Shown in pieces: positions 48,213 through 61,310 of a stretch of DNA of 64,000 bases (the first letter of the stretch is position 1; the number at the start of each line of letters is the position of its first letter). Where the stretch lies: contig JAGYVD010000001.1 of the NCBI GenBank assembly GCA_021209875.1, forward strand, positions 310,001 to 374,000. The letters run 5' to 3'. The position numbers were made by a program, and so were the translations under genes. Origin of the DNA: Rosellinia necatrix (lineage: Eukaryota; Ascomycota; Sordariomycetes; Xylariales; Xylariaceae). The notes under the pieces were generated by a model. That model did not search any database, was not told where the DNA came from, and saw only the letters and a program-made list of their open reading frames with translations.

Positions 48213-51200
48213 TCAAATGCCTAGCTCGTCGTAATCATCATCCCATCCCAGTCGTTCAAAGATGGTCATTTTCTTCTTCGGGGTGTTTGTGTTGTCGCGC
48301 TTGGTGTTGTTTACTTCGGGTTCCTTTATAGATATGATACTACTGTTTGTTCGAGTCCCTTTCTTAACGGGGGTGACGGTGACGTAGTGATCCATCGTCG
48401 TCATGGCGTTGTTTTGCCGTGCTTTAACAGGAGTTTCGCCTAGGATACTAAGACTACCTGGCGATGGAGGGATTTCAACGCCGCTGTCTCGATGTGCCAA
48501 TGTGGTAGCCCGCCTTTTGGCTACAAAACTCGGCTGGGCGATAGTCCGAGGCATAATAGGTGATGATGCGAACACGACACCTTCATCGGGTTGGGGAACT
48601 GATAGGAAGTTACGATTCGGGGCCGATGGTTTCGCGGGTGTGGCAAATATCTGGTCTGGTGCTGCGATACCGAGCGCGGCCTGTGGTCCTTGTTCGTCTC
48701 CAAAAGCTGTGTCCCGATTCCGCTTTCTGGGTGCTGATGATGGAACCATTGACGATGATGGTACATCCTGTACTCTTTCTGTTCCATTAAACTGCTGTAA
48801 CGATACCGGCTGTGACTTATGTTCCTTTGCCAGAACATCGTGGAATCGTGATCCAACCGGTGTTGCTTTAACAACGCTTTGTGATTTATGTTGTGTTGGC
48901 TTCTTAGATTCTAAGCAAAATATGTCAGCTGAGCCTGTCATCCCAAGGTGTTTTTCGACGTACTTCTAAGCTGTGATAGGCTTGTAATAGCCCGCCTCTC
49001 ATTCGCCTCTGCCATGGCTTTCCCAACAACCTCTCTGTTGGGCCGCCGAAGTGTAGAAATAGCATCTTGCAGCGCTGCATTTACAAAAGCGTCCCTTTTC
49101 TCTTTAGTCTCTGCCCTGCGCTTAGCAGCCATGGGACCAGTGGAAGGCAGATGTGCCCCTCGGGGTGCGCTTGCATCTGCCGTTGGTATACTCCCCAGGG
49201 ATCGCGGCTCGCTCGCTTCACGCTTCGATAGCGGTACGGTTGGTGTGCTTGCAGATCGCATCAACGCGATTACCCCACCGGGTCCACGGGACATGCTTCG
49301 ACGATTTCTCTCCGTTTCTTTAGACAAAAATTTTTCAAGGCTCTGGTGGGACTTAGAAAGTGCTGGTCGCTTTGCCGCCGCACCAGGTTTGGGCTTCGCC
49401 TTTGGTGTCATTTCGGATTTCTTCTGACTAGGGCTTGGAGAAGGCATCATAACGGGTCCACCGAGTTTTCTATTAATTGAGTTGCAGTACTCTGGAAGCT
49501 TCGCTGAGAAACTTTCAAGTAATGTTAGCTATTAAGACTATATGCGATTGTATCATGACTTACAATGGGACAATGATGTCGACACAGAAATCTTTCAGGG
49601 GGTCCGAGGTGGGCTTCGAAGATTTTCGGGACTGCGGTCTAGAGCCAATTTGCACCTCGTTTATCACGTTGAACTCGTCAAAGGCAGTAGACTGCCAAAT
49701 ACATAATCGATCTGCGTGTACATCGAGAAGTGTCGGGAAATTGTGCTTATTTCGTTTCTTAGTGGGAATCTTATCGGGAGAGTTCAGGGATTCCCCAGCA
49801 GGAGGCAGGCCAGGAAGCTGCGGGTGATTCTCGATCTCGCGGGCTACTGAAGACTCTAGGGAAAGAATCTCTAAAATGACGATCATTTGCAGCTGCGTTT
49901 CTCGGGAGCGCAATAAGGATATTTGGAGTTTGATATCCTGTTGTTCGGTCGATTTTGTAGTTGACTCCTCTTCGTTTTTATAGAGAGGCTTGTTAACAGT
50001 CCACCATCTTCGGATATGGTCGTCCTCATTAGGATATAGCCCATCTTTACCAAGCTTCATTTTCTTGACTTTTCTTTTCTTTGATTTACTCTGTCCCTGT
50101 TCATTTTCTCCGTCGGAGTCGTCGATGGTATTCTTCATTTCTAACTGGATTTTTGGGACTGTCTCACGGTATTTCTTGTCAATTTGAACCGTAGTTAGAA
50201 CTAAGCTTTTCAAAAACCCTACTAGATCACACATCTCTAATGTAGAATCGCAATCAAGATGAAAAGCAGCGCGTGCCCGGGACAAAGGGCCTTTGGCGAA
50301 ATATGCTAGCGACCCCTTAATTATGGCTGGTGATTAGTTGTGGTCGGGAGGGAGGTTTGAGGGAAACCTAGAAACACAAAAAAAAAAAAAAAAAAAAAAA
50401 AAAGGAGGAGGGGGGGGACCTGATTACTAAAACATACCATTGAATGATACAAAGCTTCGAAATAGTGATTCCGAATATTGATAAATATCTCTCCGGCGCT
50501 AGATACGCCAAGAACATCATCTTGACTCTGTACCGGGGCTCCTTGAAGTTCTACAGCTGGCATTGGAGTATGAGTGTTGTCTCCCGGCACCCCTTGGGAC
50601 ATAACAGTATTTCCCCCATCGAATGTGTCACTTCCCTGAATCAGGGTGGGTGGCCTTGAAATATCTCCGGCTTGTGAGAGCGCGGATATGGACCTGGGTC
50701 TTGCTGGCTTCTTGACGAGAGACTGGATGGCCTCGATGGCCAGACGTCGCTTGGTATTCGTGTGGGATATTTGGGGGGTTGTTAGAGGGACATGTGTAAT
50801 TGGCTCGGTAGGAGGGGCTGGCTGTTCGCGTATCAGGGGTAGGCAAGAGACGGTGGCCATATCGCAAAGTTGTTCGAGATCGACCCAGGCGCCCAAGCGA
50901 CATAGAGTATATAAGTTCTTTGCCTGCCGTTCGACGGCGTAGACACTCTTGTTGCTTTCAAGTCTGGCTATCAAAACGACTGGGGAGTTCCCCATGCGGC
51001 TTTCCAGATCCAGAATTCTGATGTTGGCCTCGAAGGATGCCGAGGGCTGGAAGCTCCCATAGGGCGAAGAGAGGTCCAAAAACGACAGGCGAAGGTATTT
51101 GCGCGGCAGGAGCATCAAAGGCTGGAGGCTACGGGGTTTGACGGTGAGCTTGGGCGGATGCGGCTAGAGTGCAAGGTCAGCGAGATTGGTTCAGGGCCAA

Positions 51201-51389
51201 GACGGCGGGTTGCAGGCCAACCTTGATGACAATTGAGGGCCTCAGGAGTTCCGCCATCGCCAAGGCATCGCGGGCTTTCACCGAGTCCGTCGCCGTTCCG
51301 TTGCCATGGCGAAGGAGAGGGTCGGAGCAAGAGAGGGCAGACTGTGGACGACGACGCGACGCGTCCGGATCTTGCACTCTCGTAGACAT
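48213..51389 (-). CDS. sld3: DNA replication initiation regulator SLD3
   Basis: SLD3 (Treslin-related) helps load CDC45 at origins and is activated by CDK. My model has five exons: 51389-51222, 51163-50438, 50315-49564, 49511-48964 and 48910-48213, giving 963 residues. Introns are 58, 122, 52 and 53 bp. All junctions keep phase and restore family stretches: MLLPRKYLRLSFLD; SLAYFAKGPLSRARAAFHLD; KLGKDGLYPNEDDHIRRWW; LSLESSV after the LRSRETQLQMIVILEIL helix; FFSAKLPEYCNSINRKLGGP; and the end ERLGWDDDYDEL. The C-terminal half is basic, Ser/Pro-rich and has several S/T-P sites that could be CDK targets. Intron 2 uses an AAG acceptor and holds a 26-base homopolymer. It is convergent with dis3 and divergent from ssk2. 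Confidence 0.92.
50378..50403. repeat. Homopolymer in sld3 intron 2
   Basis: 26 consecutive A on the plus strand (poly-U in the sld3 transcript). It lies between donor and branch region and acts as part of a long pyrimidine tract. Confidence 0.9.
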
Positions 51390-53039
51390 AGGAACTGATA
51401 GGAGGATGCCCCCATCTATATAAAACTATACCGCAGCAAAGGGGGAGGGCGTTGCTGAACGATGCAAATGGGATTGATATTTCTGAGGCGTCGAGAATAA
51501 TTCAATGTTGTCGACGGTAGCCGGATCAGTAATAGTACCAAGTAACTTACCAAGTAGGTTGGTTGTGATACTGGGTAGTTAGCTTTTTTTCCTTTTAATA
51601 GTGACCTCAATATGGCCAAGAGAGGTAGGTAGGTACCTACTGTAATGGGCGCTAGTAGGATTGTGTATTGGTGGTGGTTGAATGCTGTCAGTTAGGACCT
51701 AGGTATGACCTCACGCACCTAACCATCAAAAGTAGTACCTACTGGGCTGACTTGACGCGTCTCTCCCTCCTGAAGCGCGTTGAGGGGCTACCTGGATGGT
51801 TGCACAATAGGTAAGTCTAACCGACCCTAAGGGTTACAAGTACCTAGTTATTAGGTGCATGTGTGACCCTACCCTAGTCTACTGTAGGTAACACCTTTAT
51901 TGCCCTTCCTGCACGGACCATTTTGTCCCTTCCTACCTCACCTAGACTCACTGTATGCAAATGGCACTCGGCGCCAGTGCCGACAGGAATGTGGATGCTC
52001 AGGGTCGGTGTATGGTATAAATTTCCCCGCTACTTGTAAGCATGGGCTTCCTGCGGAGATCTTGGTCCGGCGCGTGACAGTCGATGCCCAATCCACCTAC
52101 CAGAAATAATGAACATCCGATTAGAAGCTTCGATCGATTCCAAAAGGCCGATTGCTTCATATTCCACGTTCCACGAGATCCATGTCCTGCGTCGTTCTAT
52201 ATATGCCTGCTTGCCTACATCTGGCCTTCTTGCAGAGGTACTTATTTACTGACCTTCCTACCTCTTCTTAGCCCGTAAATTAGGTACATACATACAGACA
52301 GCAGGATTATATACTTCCAAGCTGCCTCTATACATACTTGCTCACCGAAGGCATCTGCCCACCTAAGTATATAGGTAGGTACTTCTTTCACATCAGGACA
52401 AGTATATATATTAGCGGGTAGAGAGATACAAGATACGAGCACCAAGTAAGCAGGTAGCACCCGACGCAGCTTCTCCCTTCAGATTAACCCAGGCGGATAG
52501 GCAAGAGGTACCGCGGCTCCAAATCTCCAACGCTCCCGACCAAATCTCCCGACCAAAATCTCCAATTTGGCCCAATCACCAACCCGGCTTCCCCCCCAAA
52601 GCCAGAAAGTCATTATCGCCGCCGCCCTTATCCCCCCCGACGATCGCCGGGATACCCAGATACCCAGATACCCAGACAGCCCAAGGATCCGAGACATAGC
52701 TCTCTCGCTTCGGCTCTCCGCAGCTGTGCTCGACGCAAAAACAGCCTTCCCAGACAACGGATATAATAATACGGCTAACGTATACCGTCCGTTCTGGGCA
52801 CTAGCGCACGCCACGGATACGACACACCTCTGCACCTCTATGCTGCACGAGCTGGGCCCGTCCCCTTGGAGGTCTGGGTCTGCCACGCTCGTCCGAACGC
52901 TGCCCGCCTCTGCCCTCGTCGCATTGCTACACCCGGACCCCCGGATGGTCGTTGGGTCCCAGTGACTGCTGGACTCTGCTCCAGCGCCAGCGCCAGCTAG
53001 TCTCGTCCCGTCCCCCTCCGTCCTCCGCCCTCCGTCGAC
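51390..53039. promoter_or_regulatory. Divergent promoter and leader region of sld3 and ssk2
   Basis: 1.65 kb. It contains TAGGTAGGTACCTACT near 51622, AGTATATAGGTAGGTACTT near 52367, repeated AAATCTCC words (52523-52570) and ATACCCAG three times (52652-52675). An upstream ORF described separately ends shortly before the ssk2 ATG. Confidence 0.6.
52567..52965 (+). other. Possible upstream ORF in the ssk2 leader
   Basis: 132 codons, starting MAQSPTRLPPQSQKVIIAAA and ending 74 bp before the ssk2 ATG. It resembles no known protein. If the ssk2 transcript starts upstream of 52567 it would be a long uORF that could dampen translation; if not, it is chance. The transcript start cannot be seen. Confidence 0.3.
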
Positions 53040-56000
53040 ATGTCAACCGAGACATCGCCCCGCGCCGTACGATTTTTCCAGAGCGACACCAACACAGCCC
53101 AGGACGGCAAGGCAAAGAACCCGCGGCTTATCGCCGTCCACACCGATTCTGATGGGTCCGGCTCCGCCTCCGGTTCGTCTGAATTCTCCGTGCCCGATCC
53201 GTCCGAACTCGAACGCGACGACGAGATAGCGGCCCTGGGCCCCTATGGGGAGGGCGCCCTGTCTGCCTCCATGGCCTCCTTGGTGCCCAACTCGGTCGCC
53301 AACAATCCCGCCCGCCAGCGGGCTTCGGCTGCCGATGCCTCTACCACCAGCCCTACCACCAACGGCGTCAACACGCGGGCTCTGCAGCGCCCACATGTCG
53401 CCCGTACGCCCTCCAATACCTATGCCCCGCAACGAGTGCCTCAACCAACCTTCATCACCACCTCCACTCGATCTATCTCCCGTCGCCGCGACCCCGTCGA
53501 CAAGTTTCGTGACCAAGAACCGGCCTACCTGCGCATGATGCGCCAAGACCCCCTACCAAGCAGCTACTTCGACCCACAGACGCCGAGCGTCGACTATTCA
53601 GATGAAGAGTCGGAAGGAGAGACCCCTTCGTCCGAAGGGGTCTTCGATGACCGTTTCAACGACGAGACCATCATGTTCCAGAGCCTCATCGACGATATCC
53701 AGCCCACTGAAGAAGATATGAGGGACCCTGCCAATCGCGAACGGCTAGAGTGGCACGGTATGCTGGCCGCCGTCTTGACTGGAGACGTAGTAAAGCAGGA
53801 GAAACGGCGACTGTTAGGAACCTCAGAGTTCCAAGGCGCCAAAGCCGCCCACAAGGCCGACTTATGGATAGGCCTTAGGGCAAAGACATGCGGCCGCTCC
53901 TTTGCAGTGCAGCGGAAGATGGTCGATGAGGCACGGAGCAACCTTGATCGGATAATCGACGAGATCACCCGTTTTGAAGTCCAGGGCGAGGCCGAGGCAG
54001 GTAAACCGGCTATCGAACAGATCGCAGATGTTGTAAAGAAGATCGAGAAATGCGAGAGCTTATATTCGTGCTGGAAGACGCTTGGGCAAGCCCATCCGGG
54101 GGCGACTCTTCCAGCATTCCAGGAAGCTTGCGAGGCCGTCCTCTCGTGGCACAACACGAACGAAATGATAAACACCGAGCTTTCTATCCTCAAGAAGTGG
54201 GTGGGCAATGACGATCTCGATTTCCACCGGAAGGAAGCCCGATCCCCGAGTACTAATAGGCTCAGCGATGAGACAACTTTCTTGGACCGCCTGTTGAAGG
54301 AAGACGGCCTTACGTCGCTTCACGAGGACACCGACGAGGCGACAAAACAGGAGCATGCCTTAAAAACAAAGACGCTGGTACGGAGGAGCATGCTCACGCC
54401 TATCTCAAGTACCATCGCAAAAGTCAAGGCCACCCTAATCATGAATTCGGCAGCTTTCCAGAAGCGGCATCTACCTCCATACATCGAAGAGCTCCTTACC
54501 CTGATTAGTTTCCCGTCTCGCCTGATCGAAGAGATCATCAGTGTGAGAGCAGCCTACGCACGAAAGATGAGAGAGACAACCCAGCAGACCCCTATTCTTC
54601 AAGATCAGATGCTCTCCCAATTTGAATTAGTGTTGAAATTGGCAATACGCATCAAACAAGAGACCCTCACGATCTCACAGCCTCAGCCGGGATGGCAACT
54701 ACCGCCATGCATCGACGAATCGTTTGATCAGGTGGTGCTAGATGCATTGAAATATTATTTTAAATTGCTGAACTGGAAGTTGAGTAGGAATAAAAATACC
54801 TTCAAAGAAGCCGAAATTTTGTCGCAGGAGTGGGACTTCGCCAATGAGATCGGGCGGTATCTCCAAGGCGGCGATATTGAAGTTGCCGAACAATTCAGCA
54901 ATCTCACTTACAAAGTCCTCAGTCGACTAAGTCAGACCTTTGAACGCGAGCTTCAGAGAAAACCTAAAGAGAGCACGGATGATATGACAAAAAGGTATAT
55001 GCAAATGCTAGACTCGGTCCGTGTCAGGCAGAGAATGTTACAACGATTCTCGAGGCTCTTAAGCGATCATTATGAGAATGCGTCAGATATGAGTATCGCC
55101 CTGGACGCCGAAGACTTGCAGTACTTGTACGAGCGCCTCTCCGTCACGGGCCACTTCTTGGTCGATGAATTCGATGGTGTACAGGTCGTTGCCTCTCCTA
55201 CCCTAGCCGGCCGTAATGAAGAAGTCCAATCTATCCTGCGGACTTGCTTGCACGAACAGGTGTCGGAAGACCCAACCGACCCTTATATACTGATACTACG
55301 CCCCGAAGCCCCCCTTGGCTGGTTTGGCAGTCGGGGTAGTCAATCCCTCAACCTCGAGTCAACTGACTTGAAACTTGGCCAGCTCCGGTTGATCACAGAC
55401 GGCTCTCAAGCCCGCCTAGCGCACGTGAGAAGTGTGTTCCTAGATAGAATTGAAATGCATTTGGATCTCATGGTGGAAGCACGCTCGAACCTGCACAAGG
55501 TCAACGCAAGATTGTTTGAGATCCGAAAAGTTGGTTTCAAGCTGTCCAATACGTTCATGGACAGCGTGGCAATCATCAGAAAGCAGACGCAAGGCATGAA
55601 CTGCCATGACCTTATTCAGACCTGCTTCGTATTTGCCACCGAGTTCGGAAGACGATCACTTCTTTACATGGACAGCAACCGTCGCCAGATGAACAACATC
55701 AAACTCACAAAGCTTGGCTTGGACTGGGTGAGTTTCATATGCGATGATTGCAAAGTTACAGATCGTAAATCGTTTAGATGGGCGGTCCCTGCCTTGGAAT
55801 TCACAATGAGCATGACTACGGGTCGCCATATTCTAGGCCTAGGCGATGATGAATACGCCAGACTACGCGCCAAAGTGTCTGGCTGTATGTCTCTTCTCAT
55901 CTCTCACTTCGACATTCTGGGTGCCAAATCCAATCAAGCCGCTCAGTATGAACGAGAGCGTATCGAAGCGCTTATTGGGCAATTTCGAAAATTCGACAAG

Positions 56001-57184
56001 AATAGGAATATTGATGACGAAGACGCCGCAAAGCTGATTCAGGAACAGCGCTTGAAACGGCTCGAGCTTGTCGATGAAGTACAAAGAGAGATCGTTGCCG
56101 AGCGACAAGGTCTAGGACGAGTTCTAGAAGTCTCCAATGAGGTCGATCGATCCTTGGCTTACCTCTCTTCGTCGGCCACCAACGTCACGATACGGTGGCA
56201 ACAGGGTCATTTCGTCGGTGGAGGTACTTTTGGAAGCGTGTATGCCGCTATGAATCTTGACACCGGACGTCTTATGGCAGTCAAGGAAATACGGCTCCAA
56301 GACCCCAAGCTAATCCCACAGGTCGCGGGGCAAATCAAAGATGAGATGCAAGTCCTAGAGGTCCTCGATCACCCAAATGTGGTCTCTTATTATGGCATTG
56401 AGGTGCATCGCGACCGCGTGTACATCTTCATGGAATTCTGCTCCGGAGGTTCCTTGGCCGGCTTATTAGAACACGGCCGTATCGAAGATGAACAGGTTGT
56501 CATGGTGTATGCTCTGCAGCTTTTAGAAGGACTGGCTTATTTACATGAAAGTCACATCGCCCACCGTGACATTAAGCCGGAGAGTGAGAATCCCCACATG
56601 TACCCGCTTGGCTAATACGAAGCTGACAAGTTGCAGATATCCTTCTTGATCACAATGGTATTATCAAGTATGTCGACTTTGGCGCGGCCAAGGTTATTGC
56701 GCGTCAAGGACGGACGCTTGTCCAGAAAGCGGTTGCAAGTAGACCCCTAAAATCTATGACAGGTACTCCCATGTACATGTCGCCCGAGGTTATCATAGGA
56801 GACAACCCTGGGCAAGATGGAGCGGTCGATATATGGTCATTGGGATGTGTTATCCTGGAAATGGTCACAGGGCGGCGGCCATGGTCTAGTCTGGACAACG
56901 AGTGGGCCATTATGTACAACATCGCGCAAGGGAACCCACCACAGTTACCAGGCCCTGACCAATTAAGTCCGCAAGGTATTGACTTTTTAAAGCGCTGCTT
57001 TATCCGGGATCCGAAGAAGCGGGCCAGCGCGGTCGAGCTCCTTCAACACGAATGGATAATGTGTATCCGTAATCAAGTCGTTGAGCCGCCAACGCCGAGT
57101 GACAGCAGTGGATCTGCTCAAAACACACCACATCCCACTTCGGCAGGGAGCAGGGCGAGTGCTGGTGCTGATGGGTTTTATTAG
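53040..57184 (+). CDS. ssk2: MAP kinase kinase kinase SSK2/OS-4 type (HOG pathway)
   Basis: This MAPKKK relays osmotic and oxidative stress from the two-component phosphorelay to the PBS2 and HOG1 kinases. Two exons, 53040-56583 and 56637-57184, with a 53-bp intron (GTGAGA to TTGCAG) inside the catalytic loop, rebuild KPENILLDHNG and give 1363 residues, usual for the family. The N-terminal 160 residues are low complexity. A long helical regulatory region follows (about 200-1020). The kinase domain is about 1050-1325: glycine loop GGGTFGSVY, AVKEIRL, catalytic HRDIKPEN (1175-1182), DFGAAK (1195-1200), activation-segment TGTPMYMSPEV and DIWSLGCVILEMVTG. The C-terminus is Ser/Thr-rich and ends GADGFY at a TAG. 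Protein-like sequence continues in the same frame past that stop. Confidence 0.95.
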
Positions 57185-57682
57185 TGGCACTCACTGCCCA
57201 AAGCGCTGCCTACTGCTTCCGTCGCGTCATCAGATGAGGGTTCGATCACGGCCTTCCCACCGTTCCCCAATGGCAGTCCAGAAAAGATCGATATTGTACA
57301 TGGATTAGTAACACAACGTACCAGAGCATCCACTAGCAGCACTACTACACCATTGTTCGAAAAACTGCAGGCAGCCCAGGCGTCTCTCAGGAGCGCAGAA
57401 GCTAGGGAATCCGTTGCCAGAAGAAGAGCTCAGTCCGAGTCCATAGTTCACCCAAGCCAGTCCGGCAGCCAGGGAAGCAGCCAGGGCAGCAGCCAGGACG
57501 GTAGCTAGAATGGTAGCGAGGAGGGTAGCGAGGAGGGTGGCCAGAATGGCCAAAGATCCCCAAGCATCGCGGAAATCGAATTTGGCCCGCCTCCTCCAAT
57601 AGCCAATCATAAAGAAGGACAGCATGGCGGGCTTTGTTATAATGGGAAGGAACTCACGAGCTCAGGTCAGAATAACTCGTAA
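57185..57682 (+). other. In-frame open extension downstream of the ssk2 stop
   Basis: Directly after the ssk2 TAG the same frame stays open for 107 codons (SLPKALPTASVASSDEGS; PLFEKLQAAQASLRSAEARE; a Gly/Ser/Gln repeat), then has a second TAG (57506-57508), then 57 more codons to TAA. Both TAGs fit a C-to-T change of CAG. The composition resembles a low-complexity kinase tail. It could be 3' UTR, a tail lost by nonsense mutation, or a readthrough extension. A minus-strand ORF over the same DNA (57305-57625) is a hydrophobic Leu-Ala repeat and probably a shadow. Confidence 0.4.
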
Positions 57683-58989
57683 GAATATTTCGTCTCGCTC
57701 TCCATACATGGAAACGAATGTCACAAGGATGTATATCACGGGACGAGGGCGGCTTTACAAAAAGCTAAATGATAAGGTTGCATCAGCGACGGAGTCTTTG
57801 CATTCTCCTAGGGAACATTCACTTTTAGGTCATCGCAGGTTTTCCGGCTATGAAGCTGGCCGTTGGCACGCACAACAAACATAGTATAGCTATCCCTGCG
57901 GGGGTGAGGACGTATATTGAAGAGCACACGATGGCCCTTGTCGGAATATGCTCATTGCGATACATATCAATTAATCATGTAATTAACGTCACAAACCCTG
58001 ATAATGGCCTCTTGCGACCTCTTGTATCTTTTACACTCACCCTATTCCATCCTCCCTATATAATAAACCGTTTACCTAAGTAAATATGGTAATGAGAAGA
58101 TATATGATGCCCTTTTTTTTTTCACCTGATAGAAAAGGGGAAATATTTATGACGAGTTATATTAGTTATATTATACACCCTATACTCTACCTTATAATAC
58201 TTCTATATGTCGTGAGGAAAGCGGAGACTACACTTTTATTTCTGGAAACCCATCTCCGAAACGCACGACCACTCGCATCTACCTTTCGGTTGGCGCCTCG
58301 GAGGTACCTCCGGAAAGGGGGGGCCACTGGAACGATCAAGTTGGAACGACTACGCCGCGGGAAATGTGACTCAGTAACCATACCTGGGACTTCTACGTAT
58401 GTATGTCACATCCGGCACTTATGTCACCTCTGCATACGTCGATACGCGGGGCCATTCCTATCACCCCGTCGCGTGCCGTGCCCGGCGACTCGGACGCGCG
58501 ATGACGTGCTTGTTGGGAAACTTTGGTCGACGCTCTCCCTCTCGGAGGGATAACCATGCAACTCAGAGTGAGGCGAGAGACAGACAGACAGTACCGTGCT
58601 ATAATATAACTAACTTTCTCTGGTTCGGATATTCGGCTTTTATTACTTCGTGTTAGGTTAAGGCAGCTCGCTTTTCAGGCCGATCTATTTGTCGTCTCCA
58701 GGTTTCTGGCCTCCCCCCGTCACCTGACGACCGTCGCCTTAGGCGCGGATGTCTATAGGCCGTCCCCTGAAAGATCGATAGATGGATGTATAGATGGTCT
58801 TATGATTTTCGTGTCACTCGGTTCGCTGTCACAATCCGTGTTGAGGTTCGACGCCACTCTGGTTCGGCGTGGGCCATCTCAGGCCGAGCGAACGAGCGAA
58901 CGAAGCACACGGCTCGTGGTCGTCTGATGTTCTATCACAGCAGGAATGGCGCCTAAAGCATTGTTTTTTTTTTTTTTGGCTGATCAATA

Positions 58990-59022
58990 GATTCATTCAT
59001 TCATTCATTCATTTCATTTCAT
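58990..59022. repeat. ATTC tetranucleotide repeat
   Basis: ATTC units, degenerating into ATTTC, directly follow a poly-T run (58964-58977). Confidence 0.8.
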
Positions 59023-59482
59023 CTTACTCGCTTAGCCAGGGCTGCGCGCGCAGCGAACTATACCCCGTGGCAAAGGCAACGCGATAGGCCGCGGATACGG
59101 ACGCGGGGGGGTTTTTTTTTTTTTCCTCGTAAGCGGTCCTCTAGTGTACATCGCTGGAGGCGTTGCATGAGGATGGGATGGATGGGTGGCGGTTGACGAG
59201 CAAAATCCCTCAACATGATACGACGGTGATGGCGAGCATCAAAGTGACCACCGGGGCAGATCCGAGCTGACGACGCCCTTCTCATGGCGGCGTCTGCTGG
59301 ATCCCGATCATGCTGTTTTTACAGGTTTGTCTGTCTGTCTGTCTGTCTGGTCACTGATAATCCTCGGGCTGCGAGGGCTCAAGGTCCTAGTCACACCATA
59401 GCGAAGCTTGCCGTCACCATTAAGACTTATACAATATCAATGCTGCGTATTAGTCTCCACCGTTCAAATGCGGCTACGGTCG

Positions 59483-59536
59483 GGAAAATAAATAAATAAA
59501 TAAATAAATAGATAGATAGATAGATAGATAGATAGC
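59483..59536. repeat. Compound AAAT/GATA microsatellite
   Basis: Seven AAAT units pass directly into seven GATA units without interruption. Confidence 0.9.
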
Positions 59537-60080
59537 GAGTGACGACCTTTGCAGCCCTCTCTCTCAGCTGAGCCCCCCCGGATGCTCCCTCGGCGTAAGC
59601 TCCATGCCGAGCAGATTCGTTCAGCTCCCGCCTTCGTCATCACCTCTGCACATGAAACCGCTCTGGGTCTTACGTTAGCTCTTTGTTTATCTTGTGGCTC
59701 TAACATAAATTGCGCGCTCGCACGTGTGTGTGTGTGTGTGTGTATGGGACCACACGACGGGCGTCTGGGAATTGAGGCTGCATATCGAGACTAAGCATAC
59801 TTTTTTTTACACACGTCATCCATCCATCCATCCAATACATGTTTGAAGTATGGTATGTCTATGCGGGGTGTACGTCTATCTTTCTCCCTTCGTTACGGAA
59901 ACCGGGACTTTTGTGACTCGCCGCCTCCCCCTTCCCTCCCTCCTTCACATCCCCCACAATTCAAGTAATGAGGAGCCGTGAGATGTGGCGTTTGGGGTGG
60001 GTTAGGAACGTGGACGGCCGGAAGTAGGCAAGGCAAGAAGCCTCGAGTTCGGGGATCCGATGTGGCTTGCCACCAAAACC

Positions 60081-60114
60081 CCCATCCATCCATCCATCCA
60101 TCCATCCATCCATT
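60081..60114. repeat. CCAT tetranucleotide repeat
   Basis: Eight CCAT units. A shorter ATCC array is at 59816-59833. Confidence 0.9.
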
Positions 60115-60504
60115 TCCAACCCAACAGAACCTGGGTTATCCATGCTCCTCTCTGTCCATGGAAGCAGCTCAGCCCAGCCCTCGTCCCCGAACTCGACGAT
60201 CCCCCGAAAGGGTTGGCTTGCCGGGGAAAATCAAGCCTCATTCAGCGCCTCGTCCTTTCTGGGTCCGCCGCCGCCGATTAAAAACGACAATACATAACAC
60301 ACTCGCATGAGCGAGGCGTTTCACGTGGGCTCACCCCTTACCCTGTTTGTATTTGCCTTGTTCTTCTTTTTCTTCTTGTTTCCTCTTCCTCGTCGTCTCC
60401 GCCTCTGCTCACCTCATCCACACCATTCCACGCGCTTGTGTGCGTGGTCGGCCGGGCCTCCGGCGGAACAAGAAATAGGTAAGGCTGCATCCATGAACCC
60501 TGAC

Positions 60505-60544
60505 GATGATGACGATGGTGATGATGATGATGATGATGATGATG
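60505..60544. repeat. GAT trinucleotide repeat
   Basis: GAT and GAC units forming a poly-Asp run in the plus-strand frame. Confidence 0.85.
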
Positions 60545-61279
60545 CTCCACCATGCAGTTTTCGGGGGAGTTTTACATCGTATGTACATATATCATGCCCG
60601 GGAGTTGACTCAGCCTGCGACACGTATGTAGGGGGAAACCAGAGGCGCCGGCGCGCTGTAACACTCTCTCAATGTCTTAGAGAGCGCAAAGCGGTGAACG
60701 CCTTCCCCCCCCCTCCCCCCGATCCATCGGCTGATGAGCAAGATAAGTACATTCAGTACGCACTCGGGGGGAAGCCGCCCCATGGCATGGTTAAGTTGGC
60801 TTGGTGGTGGGTAAAAGGCGCCGATGGAGGAGCGTTGTATGTAGAGGGGCAAGAGACGGCGAGAGAGAGAAAGAGAGAGAGAGAGAGGCTGAGAGGAGGG
60901 CTGCGAAGCATTGGCTATTTCGTGCGCAAGTGTCATGCGGGCGCGAGCGACTATCATCATCTCCTCGACGCAGTGGCGCCATTTTCGTTTCAATCTTTTT
61001 GCTGGCTGATGCGTGTGTGTGTTTTACAATACACAAAAACCCCCCGTATTACTCGGCGTGTGCATCACCACTCTTCTAGGGCTAGACAAGAACGGGAGAA
61101 CGTTCTTAAAAGGGTCGGCAAAGACAACGAACAAAACCAGCAAATGCCGCAAGCTCACTAAACTGCCCAGGCATGTACGTGCTATTATTATGTATATGGC
61201 TCTGATGTCTCAGTCACACCTGGGCCATCACAACGGTCACGGTTGCGGTGCGAAAGAGGAGGAAATGCGTAGGTAGTTT

Positions 61280-61310
61280 GTAGTGTAGTGTAGTGTAGTG
61301 TAGTGTAGTT
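61280..61310. repeat. TAGTG pentanucleotide repeat
   Basis: Six TAGTG units. The same word recurs near 62345, and its complement near 62532-62550. Confidence 0.85.

Noticed and set aside
57236..57250. GGTTCGATC, resembling a tRNA B box
   Set aside because: There is no matching A box, acceptor stem or terminator around it. No tRNA was found elsewhere by eye.
57305..57625. Hydrophobic minus-strand ORF with Leu-Ala-Thr repeats
   Set aside because: The repeat arises from a GGCAGCCAG-type DNA repeat, and the plus strand reads more plausibly as Ser/Gln-rich tail.
60307..61161. 284-codon plus-strand ORF
   Set aside because: It is built from repeat-encoded Asp, Pro and Arg/Glu runs, has no domain and overlaps GAT, C and GA microsatellites.
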